Positions 1-11,000 of a DNA stretch of 64,000 nucleotides are shown here, piece by piece. The notes under the pieces are model-generated. The model worked only from the letters and a program-made list of their open reading frames with translations, was not told where the DNA came from and did not search any database. How positions within the stretch are numbered: the stretch's first letter is position 1; each line of letters opens with the position of its first letter. Made by a program: the position numbers and the translations under genes. The DNA lies in assembly GCF_024166365.1 (NCBI RefSeq), contig NC_064821.1, forward strand, positions 51,673,093-51,737,092. Reading direction: 5' to 3'. Source of the stretch: Elephas maximus indicus. Lineage: Eukaryota > Chordata > Mammalia > Proboscidea > Elephantidae.

Positions 1-1590
1 TGGGCTCATGCTACTCCACAAAGACCAGGTCACAGGTTAGAATTCTCAAGTGTGTTCCAACAGCAGCCAGATCCAAGTTCAGCAAAGGCATCAATTTACA
101 TCCAGTTCAGAACAAAGGCTGCCCCGCACGTGCCTGCCTTCCACACTGTTCTCCTTCTGCACACCCTGAAGTCAGTTAGAGTAATTATAACGACTGCACA
201 CCCACCATGTACAAAGCTCTGAACCATGGCAACCACAGGCACGCCAGCAGAGGGTGCGGTGCCAGTTGGCAGACTGGTAGGGAAAATAAGAAACACTTAA
301 AACAACACTGCTCTTGCACAGCAATGAGCAAACACACAGTAGTGAAAATTCGGTGTGTGGTAACATGGGGCAACAAAGGAATGACCAGGCCAAGTTCATT
401 TCTTTGGGGGAACATCCACTGATAAGGCAGTATCTTTAACCATCTTGGGGTCCCTTTTGAGAATTTGATGAAATCCACTGCTCCAATCTCCTGAAATACC
501 CACAAGTGCACATAACATACACAGGTGTACACCACTTTCTCCACCTAGGGACGCCCATTTTGATTCTGACCTAAAACTCCAGTGAGGTTGGTGGTCAGGA
601 GTGAGAAAGGGGGCAATGGCAAAAGCAGCTTGGCCAGCCTCCCTCCTACATCCAACGGAGCACCTCATTAATTGACTGCTGGAATAAAACCAAGAGAGGG
701 AGGAGGCTGAGCTGCTTGCAAACTATCGGCTCTTTTATTTGTTTAATAAAGATTCACCACGTTCCTAGTATGTGCCGGGCACATGCCAGTTATTATTCAT
801 TCTCTCAACCATTTGAAGCTGGGATCCCATATCATCCTGCTGTAATTGTGGGCTAACAGCTTTGACTCCCCTTCCTCCCTCCAGTTCCCGGGACCAGGAC
901 CAGATCTCCTTCCTGTGGTATCCTAGTGCCTGCTCTTGTCATTGTTAGTTGCTGGAGCATGTAGGAATAACAGCCAGCACTCACTGAGCATCAAGGAGCT
1001 AGGGACTGCCACTCCATTCTCAAAATAACTCTCTGCCATTTACTGAGCACTTACTTAGTCTGTGCCAAGCACCAGGGGGGCAGGGGCTACCAAGCCCACC
1101 ACTCCCAGAAGGGCCACGGTAGGTACCTGTGCACAGCTGGACGCTGTGGGCATCGGAAACAGCAGTACCAGCAACCCGCACCTCTTCCCCTCCAGGTGCT
1201 TGGCAGGCAGGCAGATTTAGGGGGCTGGAGCCAGAGGCCGCCTCCGGCGCCGGATGGCCCGATGGCCAAGAAGGAGTCACTGGATCACTGGGTCACAGGA
1301 CAGGGGCCCAGGCCCGCAGGGCTGGAAACACCCTCAGCCCCGAGGTCCCGGCCACCCAGGCCGGGGGCCGAAAGTGATTCTTCGCCTCAGGGACGGGGGC
1401 TTCCGGGGAATGGCAGCCGCTGGGGGGTTACGATAGTTCCAAATAGGCCATGCGCCGAGGGAGCCAAAGTTCCCCCAACGTAGGAGGAGGGCGAACCTCT
1501 GTCGCTCTCCGCCCATAAACAACTCCGCTCCGGAGCGCGTGTTCCCCGGCTCCGGGGGCTTTTCCTCCCCAACGACCCCCTGCTCCGCCG
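1..1590 (-). other. MTHFR: Probable MTHFR intron 1 (no coding exon seen)
   Basis: No MTHFR coding exon is recognisable here: the expected N-terminus (MVNEARGN) is absent on both strands. By conserved synteny and the splice donor at 1597-1598 (minus strand) this is probably the intron after the first MTHFR exon. Around 740-1060 there is weak MIR/L2-like sequence ('tatgtgccgggcacatgcca', 'tgagcacttactta'). GC content rises from about 1.1 kb into the CpG island. Confidence 0.45.
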
Positions 1591-1598
1591 TCACTCAC

Positions 1599-1900
1599 CC
1601 TCCTGTCGCATAAGACTCGGAGCGCGCACCCGCCGCAGCAGTGTCGCCACTGCTGGGGTGCCTGCGGAGAGGAAGGGGCGCGCGGGGGAGCCTTGCGCAG
1701 ATGTCAGGTGGCTGCGGGAGGCGGGGCCAGAGGGTGGAAACCAGTGGTGCAGGGGACCCGGAGGCTCCGCCTCCAACATGGCCGCCTCCAGGGGGCTGGT
1801 TGGAAGTCGTCCCTCCACCGTCATGTGACGCAGCCCCTCGCCCCACCCGTCTGCAGCCACTCCCTGTCTCCGTCCCCAAGCTCGAGAAGGCCACGTGACC
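1599..1900 (-). other. MTHFR: Candidate first exon of MTHFR (minus strand)
   Basis: MTHFR encodes methylenetetrahydrofolate reductase and lies head-to-head with CLCN6 in mammals. On the minus strand a consensus donor (caggagg|gtgagtg) ends an exon at 1599. The reading frame open across it contains Met codons at 1824-1822 and downstream, and reads MTVEGRLPTSPLEAAMLEAE at its start; it runs to the donor without a stop. A longer MTHFR isoform with an upstream start is known in human and mouse, so this could be its N-terminal extension, or simply 5' UTR. The 5' end is not defined by the sequence, and the next exon is outside the window, so frame continuity cannot be tested. Confidence 0.42.
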
Positions 1901-1922
1901 CTTCCAGGGCCAGTCACGTGAG
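1892..1922. promoter_or_regulatory. Two CACGTG E-boxes resembling CLEAR elements
   Basis: CACGTG occurs at 1892-1897 (in ccacgtgacc) and 1915-1920 (in GTCACGTGAG), 23 bp apart and 60-90 bp upstream of the CLCN6 start codon. The second matches the lysosomal CLEAR consensus GTCACGTGAC at 9 of 10 positions; a related CATGTGAC lies at 1822-1829. TFEB/TFE3 or USF binding is inferred. CLCN6 acts on late endosomes, which makes CLEAR control plausible. Confidence 0.5.
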
Positions 1923-1981
1923 GCGTGGGTCTGGGTGGGAGGAGGGGGCGAAAGGGTCCGGCGTGGCAGTAAAGGAGGAAG

Positions 1982-2068
1982 ATGGCGGGGTGCAGGGGTT
2001 CTCTGTGCTGCTGCTGCAGGTGGTGCTGCTGCTGCGGTGAGCGTGAGACCCGCACTCCTGAGGAGCTG
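1982..2068 (+). CDS. CLCN6: CLCN6 exon 1 (residues 1-29)
   Basis: Encodes [20 protein letters not shown] and on to EEL. Two tgc runs code the two four-cysteine clusters, conserved in human and possible lipidation sites. Donor gtacgg follows at 2069; phase 0. Confidence 0.96.
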
Positions 2069-5000
2069 GTACGGAGCCGGCGGGGCAGGGTTGGGGAGGG
2101 GGCGGTTGCTCAGGGACTGCGGGAGGCGTTGCCGGGGGTGGGGCCGGGCCGAGCTAGGCCTGCAGGTGGCAGCGAGTGGGGCCTGGGGACCGCAAGCCTA
2201 GACTCTCGAAGGATCTGCTCGGCTTCACGTGCTGGTGCCCAAGTGTGGGGTCTTTTCTCCTAACCCCGCCCTGAAATCTAAGGGAAATATCCCAGGCCAA
2301 CTCCAGTTAATCCCACCCGTATTTTCTTTTATTTGTATTTGGAAGGAGTTTTGAATGAAACAAGCATTTTCAGACTAAGCCTCTGCACAGGACTTTGTAC
2401 TTATGCAACTGGCTTAGTTTTTCCCTTTAGAGCTAACTCTATACCTCACCCTTTCTGGGTCACTGACAATCCAGCTTCCCCACTGCAGAGCACACTGGGA
2501 AAACTTGAGCTGTGTCCCCAGGGTTGACAGCTCCCTACTGATTTCAGATTCGCCACATTGTCAGGTTGGAACCTGATCCCCGCCCCCCCCCCCCCCCCCC
2601 CCCGCCAAAACTGGCTTTGCACATGTTTGAAGTGTCTTGAAGACAAGAGTGGCATTTTGGAGAATGTATCAGTTGAAAGAAAGAACTCAGTTGAATGGCT
2701 GTCAATTCTTATCCACATCTCTGTCTACCCCCGAAGTTTTTTTTGTTTTGTGTTTTAATTTTGAGGTCTTATTCCCATTTGATGATAATGGCTTCTGATG
2801 ATTTAGAATCTAGCAACTGGTTTTTTATGTATACTTTTGCCTCTTTTCACTTTTAATCATTAAAAGAGTCTCCCCTCTGTGGGTCTGCTTTTCTAGACCA
2901 TTCTTGGAGAAACACAGGAGGAGGAGGATGAGATCCTTCCAAGGAAAGACTATGAGGTGAGATTCTTAGATGCTTTCTTGGGTAACTAAAGTACTGAGTG
3001 GCCTGGTCACTTCAGACCGAAGCATTAGGGTTCCAACCAGAGATGCTCTTTGGTGACCTGCTATTCCAGGGGGTGAGGGGGTAACAGGTGACCTGTCTCT
3101 GGGCAGAAGCCCCAAAAACAAGGTTTGAGTAGCTTTATGCTTCCGTAGATCTATGGTACCATAGCCTGGATAGAGTGTGTATTTGCCATTCAACTGTTGG
3201 AGTTTTATGACTTTCAGAGACCCAGGGTCAAAGCAACCAACAGTGGGTGCTCAGAATAGGTGTGGGACCAGGAAGCCTGGCTTCTCTTCTGAGAGCACTT
3301 AGTTTTCAAATGATTGTTGCCTATCCTGGCAACTTCTCTCTGAAATGGTCTTGTTTGTAGCTCCCAGTTTCAAGCATGGGACTCTTATTAGAGTGTGTGT
3401 GTTTTTAGTAAGGCCAGTGCTGCTAAAGTAAAGCTTAACATTGAGTTACTTTTTATTATTAAACAACTCATGATGATTTTTTTCTGTGATTTCTGAAATG
3501 AGAAAAACAAACCATAGTTATTGCAGAGAGTTTTTAGGAACTATTTACAAAAAGAAGAAGTTAGTGAAAAGTTTATAATCCCATTCATTAAAGGATGACT
3601 ATTATTAAAACCTTACTAAATGTCATACTAGGTCTTCTTCCATGTTTACATATATGCTTTTCTGCTTTTTTAAGTGACAGAAGTCAGATTTTATTGAATT
3701 TATTATTTTAACCTGTTTTTGTCCAAACATATCCAGATTAATTTTCTTTTGAACTTTTTGTCTTAACTTTTGCTGTAGAAATCAGTGTAACTATTAGGAT
3801 TTGTAAACCCTGGTTGCATAGTGGTTAAGACCTGTGTCTACTAACCAAAAGGTCAACAGTTCAAATCTACCAGGCGCTCCTTGGAAACTCTATGGGGCAG
3901 TTCTACTCTGTCCTGTAGGGTTGCTATGAGTCGGAGTCAACTCGACGGCAGCGGGTTTTTGTCTTTTTTTTTTTTTTTAATTAGGATTTGCGGTGGAGTG
4001 AAACATACTAACGATCATGAAGATGCTATAGGACTGGGCACCATTTTGTTCTGTTACACATAAGGTTGCCTTGAGTTAGGACTGACTCAATGGCAGTTAA
4101 CAACGTTAGGATTTGTAGTATAGCATGGGCCACTTATTTATTTATTTATTTTTATGGATAATTTCAAACATATGCAAAAGGAGAATAGTGTATCGAAGCC
4201 TCCTGAACTTATCACCCAACCTCAACAGCTGTTCCACTCATGCCCAATCTTGTTTGATCTATGCCCCATCCAACTTTCTTCTTTCTGATTTTGAAGGAAA
4301 TTCTATACATCACATCATTTTCCACATAAGTAATTCCGTGTATATCTCTAAAGGATAAAAATATTTTTTTTAACATAAAACAATACCATTATCACACCTA
4401 AAAAAAATTAACAGTCTTTGATATCATTAACTATCCAGTGTGTAAATTTTCTGGTTGTTGAATTTATCGTATGTGTTCTTTTTAGTTTGTTTGAATCAGA
4501 TTCCAAAGGTCTTCACAATCCAGTTGTTTGTGTGTCTTTTAAATCTCATTTAATGATCTTTGATCTTTTTTTTTTTTTTTTAGTATGTGTCTTAGTCATC
4601 TAGTGCTGCCATAGATGGCTTTGAATCTCACTTATTTCCTAAATTTTGCTAAATTTCGCTTTAACAAAGAGACATTTATTTTCTCACAGTCTTGTAGATT
4701 ACAAGTCCAAATTCAGGGCTTCAGCTCCAGGGGAAGGCTTTCTCTGTCTGTTGGCTCTGGAGGAAGGTCCTTGTCCTCAATCTTCCCATGGTCAAGGAGC
4801 TTCTAAGGCGCAGGGACCCTGGGCCCAAAGGTGCACTCTGCTCCTGGTACTGCTTTCTTGGTGGTATGAGGTCCCCAATTGTCTCTGCTTGCTTCTCTTT
4901 CGTTGTATTTCTTGAGAGATAAAAGGTGGTGCAAGCCGCATCCCAGAGAAACTCCCTTTACATTGGATCAGGGAGGTGACCTGAGTAAGGGTGGTGTTAC

Positions 5001-8000
5001 AATCTCACGCCCATCCTCCCGACATAAAATTACAGTCACAAAGTGGAGGACAACCACACAATACTGGGAATCGTGGCCTAACCAATTTGCTACACACTTT
5101 TTTTTGGAGACACAATTCAATCCATGACATTCCACCCTTTGGCCCCCCAAAAATCACATACATATTCACCCCGTCATATCATAGCAAAAGTCTTATCTCC
5201 AAGTCCAAAACCCAAAAATCCCTCTTCATCTGTGAAATCTAGCATGTGCTTTATCTGCTTCCAGTGTACAGTGGCAGAACAGGTACAAGCTAGACATTTC
5301 CATTACAAATGGGAGAAACTGAAAGGAAAGAAGGCATAACAGGCACCAAGCAAGTCAGCAGAACACATTATATTAGCCCTCAAAGCTTTGAAAATAATCC
5401 TCTGTTCTCTGAGACAATTTACACAATAACCCTGCTCTCCAGCCTCTAGGTATTGGCCACACTCTCTGAGTGGATTCTGAGCGGAGGCCCTTCAGCCTGG
5501 GGCTTCAGCTCCGCCTTCCAGGCCCACCGGGACAGCAATTCTGCTCCCTCGGCTTTAGGCGCACCATTCTCCTACTCCATCTGAGTGTCAGCTCCGCCCT
5601 TAGAAACACCAGAGGTCCTGGCTCTACCATTTGAAACCCTGAGGTCATGGCCATACCTTTTGAGACTGTGGCAGCTCAGCTTCTTGTGTTCCTCGTCTGT
5701 GTAATTTGTATAATGACATGTTAAAACCAAAAAAACCAAACCCGTTGCCATTGAGTCAAATTCCAATTCACAGCGATCCTACAGGACAGAGTAGAAATGT
5801 CCCATAGGGTTCCCGAGACTGTAAATCTTTACGGAAGCAGATTGCCACATCTTTCTTACTCAGAGCCGCTGGTGGGGTTGAACTATCAACCTTTTGGTTA
5901 GCAGCCGAGCAAGGGCCCTGGGTGGCATATTAACAAAATACTTGTTGCCGTAAAGTCAATTCCAACTCATAGCTACTCCATAAGACAGAGTAAAACTGCC
6001 CCATAAGGTTTCCATGGAGCAGCTGGTGGATTAGAACTGCTGACTTTTTGGTTAGCAGCCCAATGCTTAACCAATGTGCTACCAGGGGATATTAAAAAAC
6101 CAAACCCTTTGCCGTTGAGTCAAATCTGACTCATAGCAACCCTATAAGACAGAGTAGAACTGCCCCATAGAGTTTCCAAGGAGCGCCTGGTAGATTCGAA
6201 CTGCTGACCTTTTGGATAGCAGCTGTAGCACTTAACCACTACACCACCAGGGTTTCCAGGGCATATAAGGACTCTGGAATTTTCTACAGTCTAGATTTTG
6301 TCAATTGTACCATCATGGTATAGTTTGATACTCTTTTTCTTTTCACTTTTTATAATTTATTTTATGGGAACTGATTTTAATGATTGAAAAAACACTTTAT
6401 CCAATGATATGTTTTCTGATTTCTGGATGATTTGAGTACTAGTTACTTTCTATTTATGGGACGGTAGACAGCAGATCCTAACTTCATGCAGATCACAGAG
6501 CCTGTAGTGCTCTTTTGAATTAGAAAGAGGCACCCCTCCAAGAGCAGAGGAATTAGAATGAAAGTGCCTCTTCCCACTTTGGCCCACAGCAACACCTCCA
6601 GCTCCAGGCCAGTTGCAGGTGCTTTTTGTGTAAGGATCAAGTTGCCTCTTCCAGGCTCAGTTTGGGCTGCATTTCCACCCTACTTGCCCCCATGGCCAGA
6701 TTCTTTCCAGCTACCTGGAGCAGCCCTGCAGAACACTTGGAAGCATTTTATTTAAAAAATAAGTTGTTAGTCTGCAGAACCAAAGAACAACATATACAGC
6801 AGCAGTAAAGGGAAGTAATTTAGTTAGTCATGGCAAAGGAGAAGCAACAGTATCTAATTTTAATAACAGATTACATATTCCATTGGTATCTATTTATAGT
6901 GTCAAACTCTATTTAAGGAAAAAAAAGATCCATGTTCTAAAGTTGCAGTTGTTTCTAATCCCCTCCCCCTTTTTTCACATACACTACAATTCACCAAAGG
7001 AACCCTGGTGGCGCAGTGGTTAAATGCTTGGCTACTAACCAAAAGGTTGGCAATTCGAACCCACCTAGCAGCTCTACGGAAGAAAGACCCCACGATCTGC
7101 TCTTGTATAGGTTACAGCCTAGAAAACCCTATGGGGCAGTACTGCTCTGTCACTTGGGGTCACTATGAATTAAAAATCAACTCCATGGCACCTAATAACA
7201 ACTTACTCTTCATCTATTTAAAGTATACAACTTAATGGTTTTTAGTATATTCACAAGGTTGTGCGACCATCACCACAGTCAGTATTGGAACATTTTCTTC
7301 ACTCCAGAAGAATCCCCATACCCATTAGCAGTCACTCCCCATCCCCCTCCGCCTCCCCCTCCCCCAAGCCATAGGCAAGCACTAATCTACTTTCTATCTC
7401 CATATGTTTGTCTCTCCTGGACATTTAAATACCTTTTAAGTATTTACGAAGACATCACATTATTGGACAAAACTCACCAAGCAAATAACTAATTGACCAG
7501 TCATTTCTAAATATATTTAGTATGAAGGATATTCATGTGTTTCAGCATTATACTCTTTCTCTGTTTCTAGAATATGTTGTGACTTTGTTGATTTAGAAAC
7601 TTGTATGTTGGTTTAATTACTCATAGATCAGCCTAGCTTCCCAGCAAAAGTATTTCTTACTGTAGTTTTTTGTTTTGTAATCAGAAAAAAATAAAGATAA
7701 TTTTTTAGAATATAAATGTATACCATGTCTGCTGTGAAAAGTTCAAACAATACACAGATGTGCACACCTCCTGAAAAATAACCACCTCAGAGATGATAAC
7801 TGTCAATAGTCTTCCCAGATGTTTGTGCCATATGTGTGCTGACATCTTTTTTACGTGATACTAAAACCTACTGCTGTCGAGTCGATTCTGACTCTTAGTG
7901 ACCCTATAGGACACAGTAGAGCTGCTCCATATGGTTTCCAAAGAGCGGCTGGTAGATTCGAACTGCCAATCTTTTGGTTAGCAGCTGAGCTCTTAACCAC

Positions 8001-11000
8001 TGCACCACCAGTGCCTCTATGTGATACTAGTTTTCTTTAATCACAGTGGGATCATATGTGTTTTATTCTGCATCTTGCTATTTTACTTTATTGTACTTGG
8101 ACATTTTCCACATCTGTCCATAAAACCAACAAACCAAACCCGTTGCCATCATGTCGATCCCAACTCATATCAACCCTATAGAACGAAGTAGAACTGCACC
8201 ATAGGGTTTCCAAGGAGTGCCTGGTGGATTTGAACTGCCAGCCTTTTGGTTAGCAGCCATAGCTGTTAACCACTACGCCACCAGGGTTTCCATCTGTCCA
8301 TAGATCTACCGTAATTACTTCATTGCTACATGGTATTCCATTTTTGGATGTGTCATAATTGATTTAGTCAGTTCCCCGTTGGTAACTCCAGTACCCTTTT
8401 TTAAAAGGGAACTTGACTTAGGATAGTCATAGCAATGGATCCAGTTATCACACGTCACACCTGGCCTGACCTCAAGCCCTTGCCTGAGAGCATGTTCACC
8501 AGGCCAGTATCCAGCTTGTTCATTAGCTGACATGTAGATAAGAGCAGGTTATGGGAAAGAGCAGCATGGTAGACCATTTTCCTTTGCTGCCAGACTGCTG
8601 CTTCTCGCACAAGACATAGAAATAAAGGTGTTTCATTTGAATTGTTCCTCTAAATGTGGCACACGTGCAAATTGTTCGCAGAACATGCTTCTGTGACGCG
8701 TGGCTGGAGGAACACGGCTTTAGATGTAGAAGTTACAGGAACTGGGCTGAGTCTGTGCTTCTTACTGAATAAACTGGAAGTTGCTTTGTAAAGTAGCCTC
8801 CATATCACTTTGTCCTGTGACTAACCTCTTGTTCATAGAGGCTAACTACTCAAGGCAGTTATAATTGATTTACTCTTAAAATGAATTTAGTCCTGATTAA
8901 TTGAAGCTTTTGTTCATATCTAGCGGAGTAACTTGGGTAAGGCTGGTGATAGCTGAAGGTCTTTAAATGTTTTGCAGATACAGGAAGTTAAAAATTTGCT
9001 AATTTAGAACTTTCTTCTGAAGCATGAAGTATTAACACAGTGCTTCTCAGACTTCCATGTACTCGTGAGTCATTTGGGGATCTTGTTAAAGTGTAGGTTC
9101 TAATGCTGTAGGACCAGGGGGCCTGGGATTCTGCATTTCCAGTTAGCTCCTCCTGGCTGGTGCCCATCCACACTTCACGTAGCAGGAACTTAGTGTTTTG
9201 TCCCTTCTCAGGTAGGTCCTCCTACCTGCAGTGATTTTTCTTTTCTTTTATTTATTTATTTATTTTTTGCATGTCCCTCCTTCAGAGCTTGGATTATGAT
9301 CGCTGTATCAATGACCCTTACCTGGAAGTTTTGGAGAGCATGGATAATAAGGTGAGTCCTACAGTTCTTGATCTGTCAGGACTGAACAGATCTTAGATCA
9401 ACTTCTTTTTCTGTTCCAAAAACTCTGGTACAGATCTTTACCCTTGGCCCTTTAACACCTTTCATGAGATATCAGCATTCATTCCCTAGACCTTCATCCT
9501 GCCAACCAGAGTACCAACTGTCAGTGAACCTGATCTGGCCCCTTGTAAAGAACCCATGACCCATACTTTATCTTCGCCATGCTTGCTAACCATGTGGAAT
9601 TTAGTCTAAAACTAGTTGGTCAAGATGTGTTTCTCCTCCTCTGCCATCAGAACCCTGCTAAACTGAATCATTCTTTTCCTCTGTGAACAGAAAGGTCGAA
9701 GGTATGAGGCGGTGAAGTGGATGGTGGTGTTTGCCATTGGAGTCTGCACTGGGCTGGTGAGCAGATGGGCCGTGGTGAGGTGGGGGCCAGAGTGGTGGGA
9801 GTGGGGTCAAAAGGGCAAGCCCCGGCCTGGCAAATAAGCCATTTGTCATTATAACAGAGACTGTCTTTTATTCTCCCGACCCCCTATATTAGTAATCCTG
9901 ACAGTTTTTTCGTACTTCTGTTGCCTTTGCACTGTGAATTGAAAGTGAGTCATGCAGCTATGGGGCTCTTTAAGTCCTCAAAGGCTTGGTCCAGACTTAC
10001 CTCCTATGATGTGACTATATTCCTGCTGAATAGGTAACAGAGTACATAGTGGATGTTGAGGTCACTCTACTGGGAAGAAGCAAAGTAGTGGGAACAAAGT
10101 TTTCAATAGCACGTACTTTCCTGTATCATAATGTACCAGTAAGCAGGACAGGACGCCATGGGTCTCAGTGAACTCATTGTGCTGTCCTGGGCTTCCTCCC
10201 TGCACGCTGCTAATTTCGTCTAGAAGGCAGAGTGAACGGTGGCGCCCCTGGATGCAGCAAGTTCACAGATGAATCACAGATGGAAAAAAAGTGAAACATT
10301 GCCAGAGATTATGTTAAAAAAGTTCTGGAACCATTATTGCTGATTTAATATTGGTAATTTTGAGGAAGAGAAGCTGGAACACTTAGCAGGCAGTCACAGT
10401 GAGGAATGTCAAATCTGATTTTCCATTAATACAATAATCAGCCAACTGCTGCCAGGCTAACTCTGACTCGTGGCAGCCCCCTGTGTGTCAGAGTAGAGCT
10501 GTGCTCTGCAGGATTTTCAATAGCCGATTTTTCAGAAGTAGATCACCAGGACTCTCTACCGAGGTACCTTTGGGTAGACTCAAACTGCCAGCCTTTCAGT
10601 CGGCAGCTGAGTGCATGAAGTATTTATATCACCCAGGGGCTCCGTTGTTAGAATAGAGGGTTATGTAAATTCTTGAATATTCCTATACATCACCTTTCTC
10701 TAGACTTGACCAAAAATCCCATATTCCGCTCGCTGTACATGATATATATCTTGGGCACCTACTGCTGCCATAATGTACCAATTGCCGATCTGACACAAAG
10801 GGTCCTTGTCTTTTCCCGAGTAAGAATACACACAAAAGACAAACTTTATCTTCAGCAAGTTTTATTTTGCTTGAGTCAAGCAAAAGGAGTCAGTGGGGAT
10901 CTAAGCGTCTCCAAAAGACTGACTCAAAAAGGGAAGCAAGGCTAGGGCTTATATGGGTTCTACGGAGACAATAGAATAATGAATATTTAGTGGGCTTCTT

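Larger units (their letters stand above)
1230..2230. promoter_or_regulatory. CpG island and bidirectional MTHFR/CLCN6 promoter
   Basis: CpG dinucleotides are dense over about 1 kb, unlike the surrounding AT-richer introns. The island covers the candidate MTHFR first exon (minus) and CLCN6 exon 1 (plus), whose bodies diverge from about 1.90-1.98 kb. No TATA box is visible on either side, as is usual for a housekeeping bidirectional promoter. Exact boundaries are approximate because they were judged by eye. Confidence 0.75.
2957..9285 (+). other. CLCN6: CLCN6 intron 2
   Basis: 6.3 kb, almost wholly transposon-derived: AfroSINEs, an RTE end, L1 fragments and a fossil LTR. The stretches 2,957-3,790, 6,270-6,990 and 8,390-9,030 hold nothing I can classify. 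Confidence 0.85.

Noticed and set aside
1982-2042. Cysteine-cluster N-terminus of ClC-6 as a new tgc expansion
   Set aside because: The same two Cys-4 runs occur in the human protein, so it is conserved rather than a recent repeat expansion.
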